A stretch of DNA of 64,000 nucleotides. Origin: Nephrocerus scutellatus. Lineage: Eukaryota; Arthropoda; Insecta; Diptera; Pipunculidae. This document shows positions 32,401 through 44,234 of this stretch, piece by piece. The stretch is from the NCBI GenBank assembly GCA_947095585.1, contig OX352761.1:58768832-58832831 (forward strand). Direction: 5' to 3'. A program made the translations under genes and the position numbers. Numbering within the stretch: the stretch's first letter is position 1; the number at the start of each line of letters is the position of its first letter. The notes under the pieces are model-generated. The model was not told the DNA's origin, did no database searches, and saw only the letters and a list, made by a program, of their open reading frames with translations.

Positions 32401-33227
32401 TCTTGGAAGGGGAGAGCAAAAAGACAATAACCGCACACATTAAAGATTGCAAGCAATTACCAGAACAACCACTAATCGAAAATGCCGATACCGCAGGTAT
32501 GAACAAAACAGAAACCGAACAATCAGTCACAGTCAACATGCCGAACGAAACGGTCAAATTCACCACTGACATGGTCGAAATGGGCAAACGACGCCGTACA
32601 CAACCAGCCCCAGTGCCAACCCCCCCACGCCGCACATCAGCCGGACAGCTCCGCACACAGGAGTGGAAAAAGAAGCCGCCGCCACCACGACGGCCACTAA
32701 CGGCCAACGAGCTGACGAGACTGTGTCACGCCGTCCCACGCGTCAGAGGCACCGCCGCCACACCCATGCGTTTCCTGGGCCTGTCACGTACCACCGTTCC
32801 GACCACCACCGCTACCGCCACCGTTCCAACCATCACCGCTACCGCCACCGCCAACGTTCCGACCACCACCGCTACCGCCACCGTTTCAACCATCACCGCT
32901 ACCGTCACCGCTCCGACCACCACCGCCACCAACGCGATCATCGCCACTACCGCTTCTACTACCACTACTACTACAACTGCCACCATCGCTACCGTCGAAC
33001 CAACCCGCACCTTCGAAGGATATCGGGTCGTGGGAGGCACTATGACACCGGAGGAGATCGCGGCCATAATGTGTCTGACCAACCCACGACCATCCCGGAA
33101 ATTTAAGTTGTGGACCACTGAAGGAAAGGTAGCCGGCGTCAGACACCACCCAGGAATTGTCCAGCTGACGTCCCTGGAAAGTAACCACACGCTGACCCTC
33201 AGCCCACCGCACGGACACAAAAATTAA
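29426..33227 (+). pseudogene. Gypsy-B pol: protease, RT, RNase H, integrase and C-terminal extension
   Basis: Protease: AVIDTGAGRSCIG near 29,540. RT: RSPYSSPIVLVRKK, WRLCVDYRQLN, MPFGLHSAPATFQRL and YLDDIIVIG (near 30,430). TGA at 30,217 interrupts RT where a sense codon is expected, and a one-base loss near 30,538 shifts the frame, which continues at 30,561. RNase H: LLQTDASAEGLGAVL, TEKECLAVV, HTDHRSLKWL. Integrase: finger HENHTAVTAGHIG...CPIC, then CSDFIGPLP, ITDNGTQYRS and PYTPQANPTERMNR (DDE). After the integrase C-terminal domain about 300 more residues follow: basic/Pro-rich, a long Thr/Ala repeat, and a terminal segment of about 75 residues (TFEGYRVVGGTMTPEEIAAI). Two lesions make this copy inactive as assembled. 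Confidence 0.88.
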
Positions 33228-33239
33228 AATTAAAACTAA

Positions 33240-33285
<46 letters not shown>

Positions 33286-33446
33286 GAAATGAAATGGAAA
33301 AAAAAAAAATAATGGAAAAAAAAAAGAAAATGAAAATAACCGAAAAAAATTACCAAAAAAAAAAAGAAAAAAAAATGAAGTATAATAAACCGAAAAAAAA
33401 AAAAAAGGAAAATATATTAACAGAAAACAAAGGAAGTACATTAAAC

Positions 33447-33493
<47 letters not shown>

Positions 33494-33857
33494 CCAAATT
33501 AGATATAAGTTTGCACACATAATAGTATTATAAATTGTATTTCATCTCAGGAGGTGATTGGCGCCTAAAATAAAGGTCATCCCATTAATAATAAAAAGCG
33601 ACCACACCCAAGAGATCAATAAAAACTACTTTCTATTACAATTTTTTTTTCTATGTTAGCACATAAATAATCAATTAATAATTAGTCAAAATGATATTCA
33701 CACAAATTTAATTCCAATGCATTCCGATTGTACACAATGTAACAATTAAGCATATTTTCTTGTACATATTTATATAAGCACTACTATTTTTAACAAAAAC
33801 ATTAACGACAGTAAGGACAAGACATAAGAAACAAAACCCTTATTACAAACCCCCCCC
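33228..33857 (+). other. Gypsy-B 3' internal region with two long A tracts
   Basis: Non-coding, extremely A-rich. Uninterrupted runs of 41 A (33,242-33,282) and 44 A (33,448-33,491) lie between shorter A tracts, followed by AT-rich sequence. No ORF beyond low-complexity Lys. Homopolymers of this length are error-prone in assembly. Confidence 0.7.
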
Positions 33858-33871
33858 AAGTAAGAGGGGAA
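33858..33871 (+). promoter_or_regulatory. Polypurine tract of Gypsy-B
   Basis: AAGTAAGAGGGGAA immediately before the 3' LTR, preceded by a C8 run. This is the expected plus-strand priming site. Confidence 0.65.
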
Positions 33872-35557
33872 TGTAACGAAGTGTTTTGCTACAGCACAAA
33901 CACTTCGTCACAAACCATACGATTAACATACTACGCTAATATACAAGTTTAGCACTACATCTGACATGGAGCTTAGTAGCGCCATGGAGATACTCCAAAC
34001 CGCCGATCCAAGGTACGTGGGTTCAAATCCCCGTACGAGCAAAACTTTTTTTCATAGAAATTAATTTTCGAATTAATTTCTATAAAGGCATATTGCCGTC
34101 GCCTACCACATAGAACCCAATAGCACATAGCATGAGCGATTGGCCGGAAAGTCAACATGCCCGAGATCAAATCCCAGGCGAGGGAAAACATTTTTTTTCA
34201 TAAAAACCTCGCGAACATCAAGGTTCATGTACACCAATCGCTCGGTCAAAAATATATCCGATATTAGCGCCACGGATAAGTCTCCAGCCAAGATACCGAC
34301 CGAACACGAAATCACAGGTTCAAGGGTGAGGGCATTCGGGCATTTGTTTTTTTGACAAAACGAAGGGGAGAATGATATCATTATATAATAGCAACAAATT
34401 ATATTTTCCGAAATCAGCGCCAATATAATTCCCCATCGGTCATCAAAAATACAATCGTATCAAGACCGCCACGAACCACTGAAGTCGTGGTGGAGTAACC
34501 CTGACCGAAGTTTATTGCCAAGGCCATTTATTCGCACCACAAGGAACTCTGTTCCAATTTCTGCACTCTTCACCGAGAGCACCAGGGACAATTCTGTCCG
34601 ATAAATTCCGTCACTCTTCCAGTGCGTTACCGTCCGAGTTAGAGGGAAACACTAGGGGCACGCCGCTCGTTAGACGGGGCCACTACTGTCTCATCTCCCA
34701 ACTTGTTTGACTCAAACTTACCGTCCGAGTTGGAAGGAAACACTAGGGGCACGCCGCTCGTTAGACGGGGCCACTACTGTCTCATCCCCCAACTTGTTTG
34801 ACTCAAACTTACCGTCCGAGTTGGAAGGAAACACTAGGGGCACGCCGCTCGTTAGACGGGGCCACTACTGTCTCATCTCCCAACTTGTTTGACTCAAACT
34901 TACCGTCCGAGTTGGAAGGAAACACTAGGGGCACGCCGCTCGTTAGACGGGGCCACTACTGTCTCATCCCCCAACTTGTTTGACTCAAACTTACCGTCCG
35001 AGTTGGAAGGAAACACTAGGGGCACGCCGCTCGTTAGACGGGGCCACTACTGTCTCATCTCCCAACTTGTTTGACTCAAACTTACCGTCCAAGTCCAGAG
35101 ATAACGCTAGGGGCACGCCGCTCGTTAGACGGGGCCGCTACTGCTATATCTGCCACTTGTGTGACTAACCGTAATTTCACAACTCGGTAGCCTGGTCGTC
35201 ACCAAGCTTCTCCCGTGTGCCTTCCGATAAGGCTAGTTGTCCATCAAAAGCGGTACGAGTGACACGCCACTCATACCCACCCCCCCCAGTTTAGCGTCGA
35301 AATATAGAGCGCTATATCTCACGTGCTGAGGTTCACGCCTCCGCTCCGTTACCCCCTCCCGTAGCACCGACCTACCGACCGATACCGACCGACGCCACGA
35401 GTTGGCCAAATAACGACCGTAGAGTAAGGTATAATAAGTAGTTTTAAGTATAGAATAAATAAATTGTATGAACCGAAACCTCAATCTTTAATTTGTAACA
35501 ACCCACCGCATGAACCCTGGGTGACCGGCGAGCGTCACCCGAGCGAAACTCGTTACA
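33872..35557 (+). repeat. Gypsy-B 3' LTR
   Basis: 1,686 bp, equal in length to the 5' LTR. It has the same tRNA-like modules (from about 33,962) and six 91-bp repeats (about 34,627-35,167). Visible differences are GGTCAAAA for GGCCAAAA near 34,246 and TTAGACG for TTTGACG in the second 91-bp unit. Confidence 0.9.
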
Positions 35558-35762
35558 AATTTATACAAAAAATAACAATTTATTTCAAGCATTATTATGA
35601 TTACGGTTACCAAAACCGTATAAGATACCGTTACAGAACTACTAATTAAGTTACATCTAAAATCTATATCGTTAGGTTCTAAGGAAAACAAGGTGTACCT
35701 CTGCAGTACAGAAAAAAATAAATTAAGGATATTCATATGACATAACCAAGACCCATAACGGT
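35558..35762. other. Host flank right of Gypsy-B
   Basis: AT-rich, non-coding. Missing from segmental-duplication copy A together with the left flank, so copy A probably lost it between the short repeats GGT...GGT. Confidence 0.5.
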
Positions 35763-37553
35763 CACTTAAAAGCAATATATATGTATATATATAAATATCT
35801 ATTAAATCCAATAAATTTAACAAAAATCTAAATCCTTTATTACACAATTAAACCTCCATGGTTGGATTTAGCAAAATTTCTAGTAAAAGGGAATAAGGAT
35901 AAGATTGTTTAGATTTAACTAATTTAATATTTAAGAATATGAATAACGTTATCAGTTTACAAAAAAATTTTTAGAGAAGGTCTCCATTTTACAAATTAAT
36001 ACCGTTATTGGTATACCACCAAAAGAATATAGATGGGTTTTAATTTAGCAAAGAAAAGAAATCTGTCATAGAAATGGTATATTACTTGCTATTGTAGAGC
36101 AAAATTTAATATGTATACATCGAGACCCTTATAGGTCGACTAAATTAAGGCATCACTAACGCCTACCACTGAGGCAGATCTAATACTTATGTGGATTCCA
36201 AGCCCTTGAAATCGAGATAATCAACAAAAAATTTATGCGAAAGCCAATATTCAGTACAAAACTTTACCGACAGTAAAGGCATATGTTCAATTAGGGTAAA
36301 TAAAATAAAAAAAACTTTCGTGAAATTGCGAAGTCCGTCCATGTCGCCAGCGCTGTCGATGTGGGCAGAATCCAGCTGTTTAAAAAACAATTATTTATTA
36401 TATTCATGCCTAACCCCCGACCGTACGATCACGAAAGTTTGGAACTCATATGTAGATTTTCTTTCCGAATTAATGAGTAATATGTTGTAACCACAAAAAA
36501 AAATATAGATTATATAGACCCGACTGGACAGATTTCTTTTCCTTCTTGTATATATAACTTGAAAACTTGTGGTACGAACTACTTTCATTAGGTACAGTTG
36601 TACCAACTCAACAATTTACGTTACTTTAAATTTTACACTGAAACTATATATGTATGGGTATACGAATTTGATCACCAATACAGCTTCGCAGAGGGACGCC
36701 ATCACGAAAATTCTTCGGGAACTCGATGAATAGCGGGGCTTTGGTCTGACTGTACCACAATACAAAATTTAGCAACGATTAACTGTGAGAAGCGGTCAAA
36801 TCCAACGGGAAACTTCTTCTTAACACCATAATAAGCAGGTTATACGGGATACCTAAAACTCATTTTCCTTCAGGCATATGCGCTCCTGTCGTTCTGTTAG
36901 CCCGCCCTGTAACACCTAGGCATGACTATTTGAGAAATTGCACCACATGCTTTGTCGATATTTTCCCACTTGAATTGAAGTTGCGGAGGCCCGAATGTAT
37001 TAAATCGCTAATTCTGGGCTCCGTCGTCACCGAAACAATTGTTCCATAAATTCAAAAAGAAAACGCCACACACATTTATGATACGCACTTCTCGTGCTGC
37101 CACATATTCACAGTTACAGGAAAATCATATAGGCCCTTGCCGATATTCTCGTGGCGTTCTGCCGCCCAAATCCAAGACGACCGACTTCTTTCGAGGTTTT
37201 TACAATACTCCCCTTTTGCCTTTTCTTTTCAAATTACCCAAGCATATCCGCATATCCATTAACCAACATACGTCGCGCCGCAGCTACGCATGATTTGCAT
37301 AAGATATGGCGTGTATGCAGAAACAGTTCGGTTAATGCAATTACCAGGCAAATGCTCTCACAGCGGTTGGCAACAGCCAACGAGTGGGTATATGTTTCTC
37401 AAGATACACTTTGTGTGAAACGGCATAAATATCATTTGATTTAATGACTCAATTAAACGGTCGAGTACAATTGGGAAAGAGGGAAAAAAACGAGAACCAA
37501 AAAAAAAAATTGCTTTGACTGCGCAACTGTACCAGAAATCGGATGATGTTACG
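35763..37553. repeat. Segmental duplication copy B, part 2
   Basis: Matches 5,096-7,032, colinear, with a roughly 215-bp deletion near 37,145 and a roughly 55-bp extra segment near 36,640-36,693. It ends at GATGATGTTACG, where copy A continues into unrelated sequence and copy B enters Gypsy-C pol. No gene seen. Confidence 0.8.
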
Positions 37554-39120
37554 ACAAACCCGGACTTTACGGAGCATTTCTACATTCAGTGCGAGGCATC
37601 AACAACAGGTGGCGGCAGTGTTCTCTTCCAGATCGATGCGGAGGGTAGGGAGAGGCCAGTAGCATATATTTCGCAGAAGCTAAACTCAACTCAAAGGAAC
37701 TATAGCGTCACGGAGTTGGAGTGCTACGCAGCTGTCCTCAACGTCCAGAAGTTTCAGGCTTATGTTGAGCTCCTTCCGTTCACTATCATAACAGACCATG
37801 CCAGCCTGAAGTGGCTGATGTCCCAGAAGGACTTGTCGGGACATCTGGCTAAATGGAGCCTTAAGGTGCAGGCGTTTAATTTTACAATTGAGCACCGAAA
37901 AGGCACCCAGAATGTAGTACCAGATGCTCTTTCCCGCGTCCATATGGAGGAGATCACTGCTGACACAGAACGCCTTGACACTGATTATAACTAGCCGCAT
38001 TTTTCTTCGAAGGAGTATGAAAGCCTTCGTAAAACAATAAAAGAGAACGAGAATAAATTTCCAGATGTATGCATTTCAGACGACTACGTTTATAAAAGGA
38101 CAGACATACGTACCAAGGATACCATACAGGAAGACAGAGCTTGGAAGCTCTGGGTACCGTCGGAGTCGAGAAAGAGTCTTCTGATCTCGGCACATGATTC
38201 CCCAGCTGCGGGACATGGAGGGATCCATAAAACCCTCCATTAACTTCGACAGCAATACTTTTGGCCTGGAACGACTTAAGATGTAAGTTACCTTATTACA
38301 AACTGTGATACTTGTAAGTGGAATAAGAGCATAAATCGGACAAATAGACCAGACTGACTTTCTGGGACCCTATCCCAGAACCAAAAATGGCAACATCAAA
38401 ATTTTTGTTATGCTTGACCACTTCAGCAAATTTGTTTTTCTGAAACCCATAAGGAAGGCAACTTTAGCTGCAGTGGTCCGGTACTTAAATGAAGCCATTT
38501 TTCATGTCTTTGGGGTTCCAGAATATCTACACTCTGACAACGGAAAACAATTCATACCTAAATGGTTTTCTAGTTTTCTAAAACGCTACGGGGTTAAGCA
38601 CGTGAGGACCGCGGTATATTCACCGCAGGCCAATGCCTACGAACGGGTTAACCGTAGCGTATTGACAAAGATCCGCTTTTACCTCGGAAGTGACCCACGA
38701 GGCAACGGCCCTAGAGCTGTATTATGTTGTCTTCGGCTTCCAGATGGCACAGAACGTATCCGCCTTTGACATCATACGACGGTTAAATAACACTAAAGAG
38801 TTAGACGTCAGAACCTTAGAAACGAAGGACAAACAACATATTATAAGAGACAAAGTATTTTAAAATGTAAGCAATGCTCACGATAAAGGCAAAAAAACAT
38901 ACAACTTAAGAAGCCGAGACCTTAAATACAAAGTTGGACAAATCGTATTTAGACGCAACTTTAGACAAAGTGATAGGGCAGCAGGCTATAATGTCAAGCT
39001 GGGACCAAAATCAATTAAAAGCATCATCTTGAGGACGGTAGGAAATTCGTTGTACGAATTAGGAAACATGTCAGGAAAAAAATAGGCATTTTCCATGCCA
39101 AAGACATTTTTGCCTCTTAG
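37554..39120 (+). pseudogene. Gypsy-C fragment: RNase H and integrase
   Basis: Truncated pol of a second Ty3/gypsy family, colinear with the minus-strand copy at 60,451-63,491. RNase H (to 37,994): YIQCEASTTGGGSVLF with Glu for the catalytic Asp, TELECYAAV, ITDHASLKWL, VPDALSRVH. TAG at 37,992 and several later stops follow. The integrase finger (NCDTCKWNKS, the last Cys changed to Trp) and core (LHSDNGKQF, YSPQANAYERVNRS) are at 38,200-38,769. The pol end (FHAKDIFAS, TAG near 39,118) is recognisable. The 5' end is abrupt, inside the RT/RNase H linker. Confidence 0.85.
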
Positions 39121-39540
39121 TTTTAAGCATATAGTAAACTGACGGTTTATATTATTGATTTGTTCCTTTATTTATTTATTTGATTATATATTACTTTTAT
39201 TTATTTATTTGACTATATATTATATTTATTTATTTATCATATATTTATTATTTATTTAAATTCTGTGATATTTTGGTCTCCGACCGTTAGGTGCAATATT
39301 TTAGTTTATGTTTAGCTTATACTGTGATATTTTATGTTCGACGACTATTTTATAAAACTATGTATATTATTTATTATTTTATTTTACTTGACCCATTATA
39401 ATTATGATTTATTGACGTACTTCCATTTTATTTATATATACAATTTAGAGATTATTTCTTATTTTATGTATATGTATCTATTTATTGTCATGTATGTATA
39501 TATGTGTATATGCATATATATATATAAATTTATATTTAGA
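39121..39540 (+). other. Gypsy-C 3' UTR, TTTA/TATA-rich
   Basis: Very AT-rich with repeated TTTATTTATTTA and TATATA tracts. The same kind of tract follows pol in the minus-strand copy (60,115-60,448). No ORF. Confidence 0.6.
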
Positions 39541-40640
39541 ACAGCATAAGAAAAGAACAAAGCATGTTCTCAGGGAGTAGGCCCTTGTCCCACGTTAGGC
39601 AATACACTCGCGGAGACTTTTCTGGAGGTATGTGTACGCTAAGATTATGATCGTCTATTGTACGTTTCCTTTTTCTTACGTTCTGTTTTACTCGTAACCA
39701 CTCATAAAATAGAGACGAGCCTGTTACGTCTACGTCCAACACGTCGTTACGTCCACGTCCAGGTCCAACAAAAACATATTTAATATTCATAAACACTTAC
39801 CCCACTTTTCCTGACAGCTGACGTCGACGCCAACGACGACGCCGCTTCAACACAATTCACATGCCAACGTCGAATGCATAAAACCTGAAAAAAAAGGGAA
39901 GGACATATGGTGTTGGAGAAGCAAAAGAGCCTTGTGATCTTAGATAAATATTTTGTAGTAAAGTTGGTTTAAGGATTTGCTATAAAAATATAAAAATGTA
40001 TGTGCTTAATAGTTGTTGTAGGTGTTGAATGCATGATATTCGTGTTTTATGTCGTTAGTAAATGTGACCAAAATTTAAAAAGGGACGGGAAGAAGTCATT
40101 GATTTTTATACTAGGTAAACAAGGACAGAATGTCTATTTTAGGGGACAAGGAAAGGAGAAAATATTTCGGCGCCAAAATTTTAATAGAAATAATTATAAT
40201 TAGACAGCGATTTTGGACGGCCGACGAAAATTGACAAATATAAAGAAAGGACAGAAAGGTATAAGAAATGACTTAAAGGAAAGGAAAAGCGATAGGAATT
40301 TTTCTAGAAGGTTCGGTGAGAAGGATTCTTCAAGCGGAGAGAGAAAAGTTAGAGTCAGTCGAAGACTATTAGTTTGTGTCTTCTCCCCTTAAAAAAAATT
40401 TTTTTTTTTTTAAATCAAAAGCCATAAAGGAAATTTTAAAACTTAAAAGTTTTATTAGTGTAAACTATACAGCTAAAGTTAAAAAAGTGCGAGTGCGCTA
40501 AACAGTTTTTAAAAAAGGCGACCTGTTGAGAACCGCAATATTTTATCATAAAACCAAAAATTTAAATTTTAAAAGTTTTATTAGTGGAAACTATTGTGAG
40601 GAAAAACTCGTGAAGAAATTTTCCCACAACAAAAAAAAGA
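39541..40640 (+). repeat. Gypsy-C LTR-like segment
   Basis: Homologous to the reverse complement of parts of 58,380-60,110: shared stretches include TTCTCAGGG..GCAGGCCCTTG, GCGGAGACTTTTCT, GAGCCTGTTACGT and GGTGTTGG.GAAGCAAAAGAG. Its position after pol and the 3' UTR implies an LTR. A start at the TG near 39,565 is possible, but I could not fix the end. Near 39,793 the minus strand carries a splice-donor-like GGTAAGTG. Confidence 0.55.
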
Positions 40641-40813
40641 CAAATAATAAATTAATAACACCGAAGTTTCTAGCTTTCTTATTATGAAAACAAAGTTAGG
40701 GTTCACCCTGTATCAACGCAATGTAGCCAACCAGTTGGTACGAAAAGCACGCGACAGCCCGAACAGAATCACGCCACCGGACTGACCAATCACATCGCAG
40801 CAACACAAAAAGG

Positions 40814-40820
40814 TATAAAA
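40814..40820 (+). promoter_or_regulatory. TATA box of the Gypsy-D LTR
   Basis: TATAAAA within AGGTATAAAAGGGCG, with an initiator-like TTAGTCG about 30 bases downstream. Confidence 0.6.
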
Positions 40821-40939
40821 GGGCGAGCACGCAGGCGATCGCCCCCTTAGTCGCTTTCTTTAGTTGGCATTGCGCTGACCGGATCACGTCTCGGTAAGTG
40901 CGGTAAGAAATTGAATATATATAAATACAAATTTGGTTC

Positions 40940-41460
40940 GCGTTTCGCTGTCGACGTCACTACGCATATCGCTGCCGACGTCACTGCTCATCGCTGCCGA
41001 CATTTTCTGCCTATCGCTGCCAACGTCGTCCACTGCATTCGTTACAACTCTGCCGTCGTACAACGTAATTTCGCTGTGTGGTCTCCCCGCAGGTTTTACG
41101 CTAGTACACCACAGCATATCGCTGCCGACGTCCTCCATTGCATTCGTTACAACTCTGCCGTCGTACAACGTAATTTCGCTGTTTGGTCTCCCCGCAGGTT
41201 TCTACGCTAGTACAGCCCACCATATCACTGCCAACGTCGTCCACTGCATTCGTTACAACTCTGCCGTCGTACAACGTAATTTCACTGTGTGGTCTCCTCG
41301 CAGGTTTTACGCTGGTACAGCACAGCATATCCCTGCCAACGTCGTCCACTGTACTCGTTACAAATCTGCCGTCGTACAACGTAATTTCGCTGTGTGGTCT
41401 CCCCGCAAGCTTTTACGCTGGTACAGCTCAGCATATCGCTGCCAACGTCGTCAACCGCAC
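40940..41460 (+). repeat. 105-bp tandem repeat in the Gypsy-D LTR
   Basis: About five units with period 105-106, phased on CTGCATTCGTTACAACTCTG (about 41,032, 41,137, 41,243, 41,348 and a diverged unit near 41,454). Units also share GTCGTACAACGTAATTTC and GTGTGGTCTCCCCGCA. Confidence 0.88.
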
Positions 41461-41477
41461 CGCTATCCTCACGTCGC

Positions 41478-41945
41478 ACGACCTCGCTCGGATTTACGCT
41501 CATCTCAGGCTAATATTCACATCACTCGGATTTACGCTCATTTCAGGCTAATATTAACATCGCTCGGATTTACGCTCATCTAAGGCTAATATTAACATCG
41601 CTCGGATTTACGCTCATCTCAGGCTAATATCCACATCGCTCGGGTTTACGCTCATCTCAGGCTAATATTAACATCGCTCGGATTTACGCCCATCTCAGGC
41701 TAATATTAACATCGCTCGGATTTACGCGCTCATCTCAGGCTAATATCCACATCGCTCGGATTTACGCTCATCTCAGGCTAATATTACCATCGCTCGGATT
41801 TACGCTCATCTCAGGCTAATATCCACATCGCTCGGATTTACGCTCATCTCAGGCTAATATCCACACCGCTCGGATTTACGCTCATCTCAGGCTAATATTA
41901 ACATCGCTCAGGATTTACGCTCGTCTCAGGCTAACAAATCAGCCA
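41478..41945 (+). repeat. 38-bp tandem repeat in the Gypsy-D LTR
   Basis: Twelve units of about 38 bp built on ATCGCTCGGATTTACGCTCA and CTCAGGCTAATATT. ATTAAC and ATCCAC variants alternate irregularly. It directly follows the 105-bp array. Confidence 0.9.
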
Positions 41946-42107
41946 AGATCTAAGCTCGTCCCAGGCTCACGTTAAATTATAAGTAATAGGAACGAAATAA
42001 AGAAAAATAATTCGAAGAGTCACAAATAGAAATTTTATTGTAACGACCCCTTTCCTCTGAACCCTGGTCACGCTGAGTTTACCCGGCTGGGAAAACTCCG
42101 TTACAAT

Positions 42108-42125
42108 TGGCGCCCGAGCAGGGAC
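42108..42125 (+). promoter_or_regulatory. Primer-binding site of Gypsy-D, tRNA-Lys(UUU)-like
   Basis: TGGCGCCCGAGCAGGGAC, identical to the Gypsy-B site. Confidence 0.85.
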
Positions 42126-42207
42126 TCTTCGTCTAAAGAAAAAAAAATACAATAATATATAACTTAACTATATAACTTAGCAAAAAGAAAATAAAAAAAA
42201 AGACAAG

Positions 42208-43420
42208 ATGGTCAGGACTAACTGGGTGTATAAGCTCTCGAAAGAAGAGTTACAAACATATATGACCGAGTTCAGAATGGACGCTACCGGGGGATTAGAC
42301 GAGTTGAGGAAGCGCTTCTCTACCTATATCGCAGGTCGAGGCGTCACATCGGACGACTAGGTCCGTCTTTGCGAGCTAGAAGCGAAACACAAATGCGGCA
42401 CATCACCGTCAACACCAGTGTTCCTGACACCCCAGAGGACTCGCAGAAGTAAGCGAAGACTGCAATGGCCCGCGCAGCGTCCTCAGTACCACAAGACCCA
42501 GCGCCAGCCCGCCATCTCAGAGAAAAAAAGACCACGACAACCAATGCAACTACTTGGACACCGCATGGGGCAACATCGGCACATGACACAAAGGGAATAA
42601 ATGTCGTGGCAAGTAACACAAGCTCCTGGGAACCACAGGTCGCAATGCCACCGCATCAACGAAGGAGACATCTGTGGCATCATACCCAATGTCATCGACA
42701 CGGTGAGGAAATGGTCCGTGCGGTATGATGGTGGGAAAGACCCGATATCCTTCGTGGAGCGGTTGGAGGAATTAGCCGACGCCTATTTCTTAAACAAGGA
42801 CCTCCTAGCCAGGACAATGCCTGAACTGCTGCGTGACCGAGCCCTGGTTTGGTTTAGAAATAACAACCAGGGGTGGACGAACTGGCAGTCATTCAACGAA
42901 GACTTCCTGCGTTTCTTCCTCCCGGCGAGGTATTTAGAACAGCTGGATGACGAAATCCGTCAACGACAACAAAGACTCGGAGAGAGTTTTAAGGATTTCG
43001 TCATCACCATACAAAATCTGAAGAGACATGCGGGCTATCCGAGGACCCAACAGGTGGAGCGGATATTCCAAAACTGTCGTCAATAATATAAACTGTACGT
43101 GCGAAGGAGAGATTTTCAAGACCTGTAGGAGTTAATTGGGTTAATTGGACCTTTAAACATCTCAGCCAGCCCAGAACCGATCCGACCAACACCCAGGCCC
43201 CAGGCCCGACCGATCGAAATGAACCTTTTGGTCGCGGAGAGCCAGGAGGAGCGCATCAACGTTCGAACTGCGTGTCGACGTTGCGGCCAGGACGGGCATA
43301 TTTAACGAGATTTTCGCAGACCGCAAGTGCTTTTCTGATGGGATTGTGGTCGCCGAGACATAAGGACCGTGGAATGCTGCCGAAAACGGTCGGGAAACGA
43401 CCAAGGGGAACGTTGGAGGA
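42208..43420 (+). pseudogene. Gypsy-D gag, broken
   Basis: ATG at 42,208 opens a SAP-like segment (LSKEELQTYMTEFRMDATGG, then DELRKRF) ended by TAG at 42,358; another stop lies at 42,598 in the same frame. The capsid (42,601-43,086) is clearly related to Gypsy-B: VRYDGGKDPISFVERLEELA, ALVWFRNNN, FFLPARY. It ends early at a stop near 43,084. A zinc-knuckle remnant (CRRCGQDGH) is near 43,275. Gypsy-B and Gypsy-D are therefore related families. Confidence 0.8.
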
Positions 43421-43514
43421 GAGGTGCGACGGATCCTCAGAAGACGACACCTCCTACCCATTAAACTTTTTATATTTGGATGCCTCCCGCGTCTTCGCCA
43501 GAGTAGCACCGTGA

Positions 43515-43620
43515 GATGAACTGGTGAACGCGACCATAGACACGGGAGCATCAATGAGCTTCATAAGTAAACTATTCGCCGATGAACTCCGAACTTCAAC
43601 CAACAGTAAGCAAGGCAGAA
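43515..43620 (+). pseudogene. Gypsy-D protease fragment
   Basis: Reads ELVNATIDTGASMSFISK, the aspartic protease active site (DTGAS). It dissolves into unrelated sequence within about 30 codons; RT, RNase H and integrase are absent. Confidence 0.7.
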
Positions 43621-44234
43621 GGTTCACCGAAACATATAAGTGAAGCCCTAGTGTTAAAAGTCCGAATCGGAGACTTCAGACGCAGCAACGACGACGCGGC
43701 AGAGAGAATCCTACAAAAACAACTACAGGCAAAGCAGCGAAAATGCCCGGGGATCAGGAAAACTACGGAGGGCGACAAAACCTCGGCAACAACGAGCATA
43801 ACATCAGAAGCCACAATATACAAGGTCCAACAGCAACGAGCGCAGCAGCAAAAGTCGGAGTACTCACGCAGAGACGACGACACAACAGACGCCGATCATC
43901 ACACCAAAGCCAAATGTTAGTAACAGCAACAAATGGTCCGACTACGAGCGCAGCAGCAGACATTGCGGAACGTAAAACACGGATACGACAACCATCGCGT
44001 CAAAACCATAACGATGAGCACAGTAACAAAAATCGAAACGGTAAAAATTCAATAACAACCACCACAACAGACCAGACCAAAGAAATTTCGAGCCCAGCAT
44101 GTCAAAACCGGCTTGGTAAGAACAAACTAGCTGAAACGCAGCAGCGACGATGTGGCAAGCACAATTCGACAACAACAACTACAGGCCCAGCAGTAGCGAT
44201 GCATACCATTCGGGAAACAGCAGATCACGGCAGT
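43621..44234. other. Unassigned CAA/AAC-rich sequence
   Basis: Low-complexity sequence rich in ACAAC, CAGCAG and AGCAAC with a few near-repeats (ACAACTACAGGC twice). It opens overlapping frames on both strands, none resembling a known domain. It may be part of Gypsy-D or older debris. Confidence 0.35.

Larger units (their letters stand above)
26180..35557 (+). mobile_element. Gypsy-B: nearly full-length Ty3/gypsy retrotransposon, 9.4 kb
   Basis: Two 1,686-bp LTRs with TGTAACGA...TCGTTACA ends, a tRNA-Lys primer site, gag, pol and a purine tract before the 3' LTR. AATT occurs at 26,176-26,179 and 35,558-35,561 and fits a 4-bp target duplication; AATT also follows LTR1 internally, so the exact edge is not certain. 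By eye the LTRs differ at about two positions, so the insertion is recent. Pol carries one stop and one frameshift. Confidence 0.9.
40641..42105 (+). repeat. Gypsy-D 5' LTR (left edge uncertain)
   Basis: Ends at ...CTCCGTTACA, 2 bp before the primer-binding site, and TGTAACGACC (42,040) forms a terminal stem with it, as in Gypsy-B. It contains a TATA box, then a 105-bp and a 38-bp tandem array. I could not find the matching left terminus or a 3' LTR, so the left coordinate is approximate. Confidence 0.6.

Noticed and set aside
32726..33441. Minus-strand ORFs rich in Val/Gly or Phe over the end of Gypsy-B pol
   Set aside because: Shadow of the Thr/Ala repeat and of the A tracts; low complexity only.
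41478..41945. CRISPR or iteron array from the 38-bp repeats
   Set aside because: No spacers and no replication genes; the repeats are part of a retrotransposon LTR.
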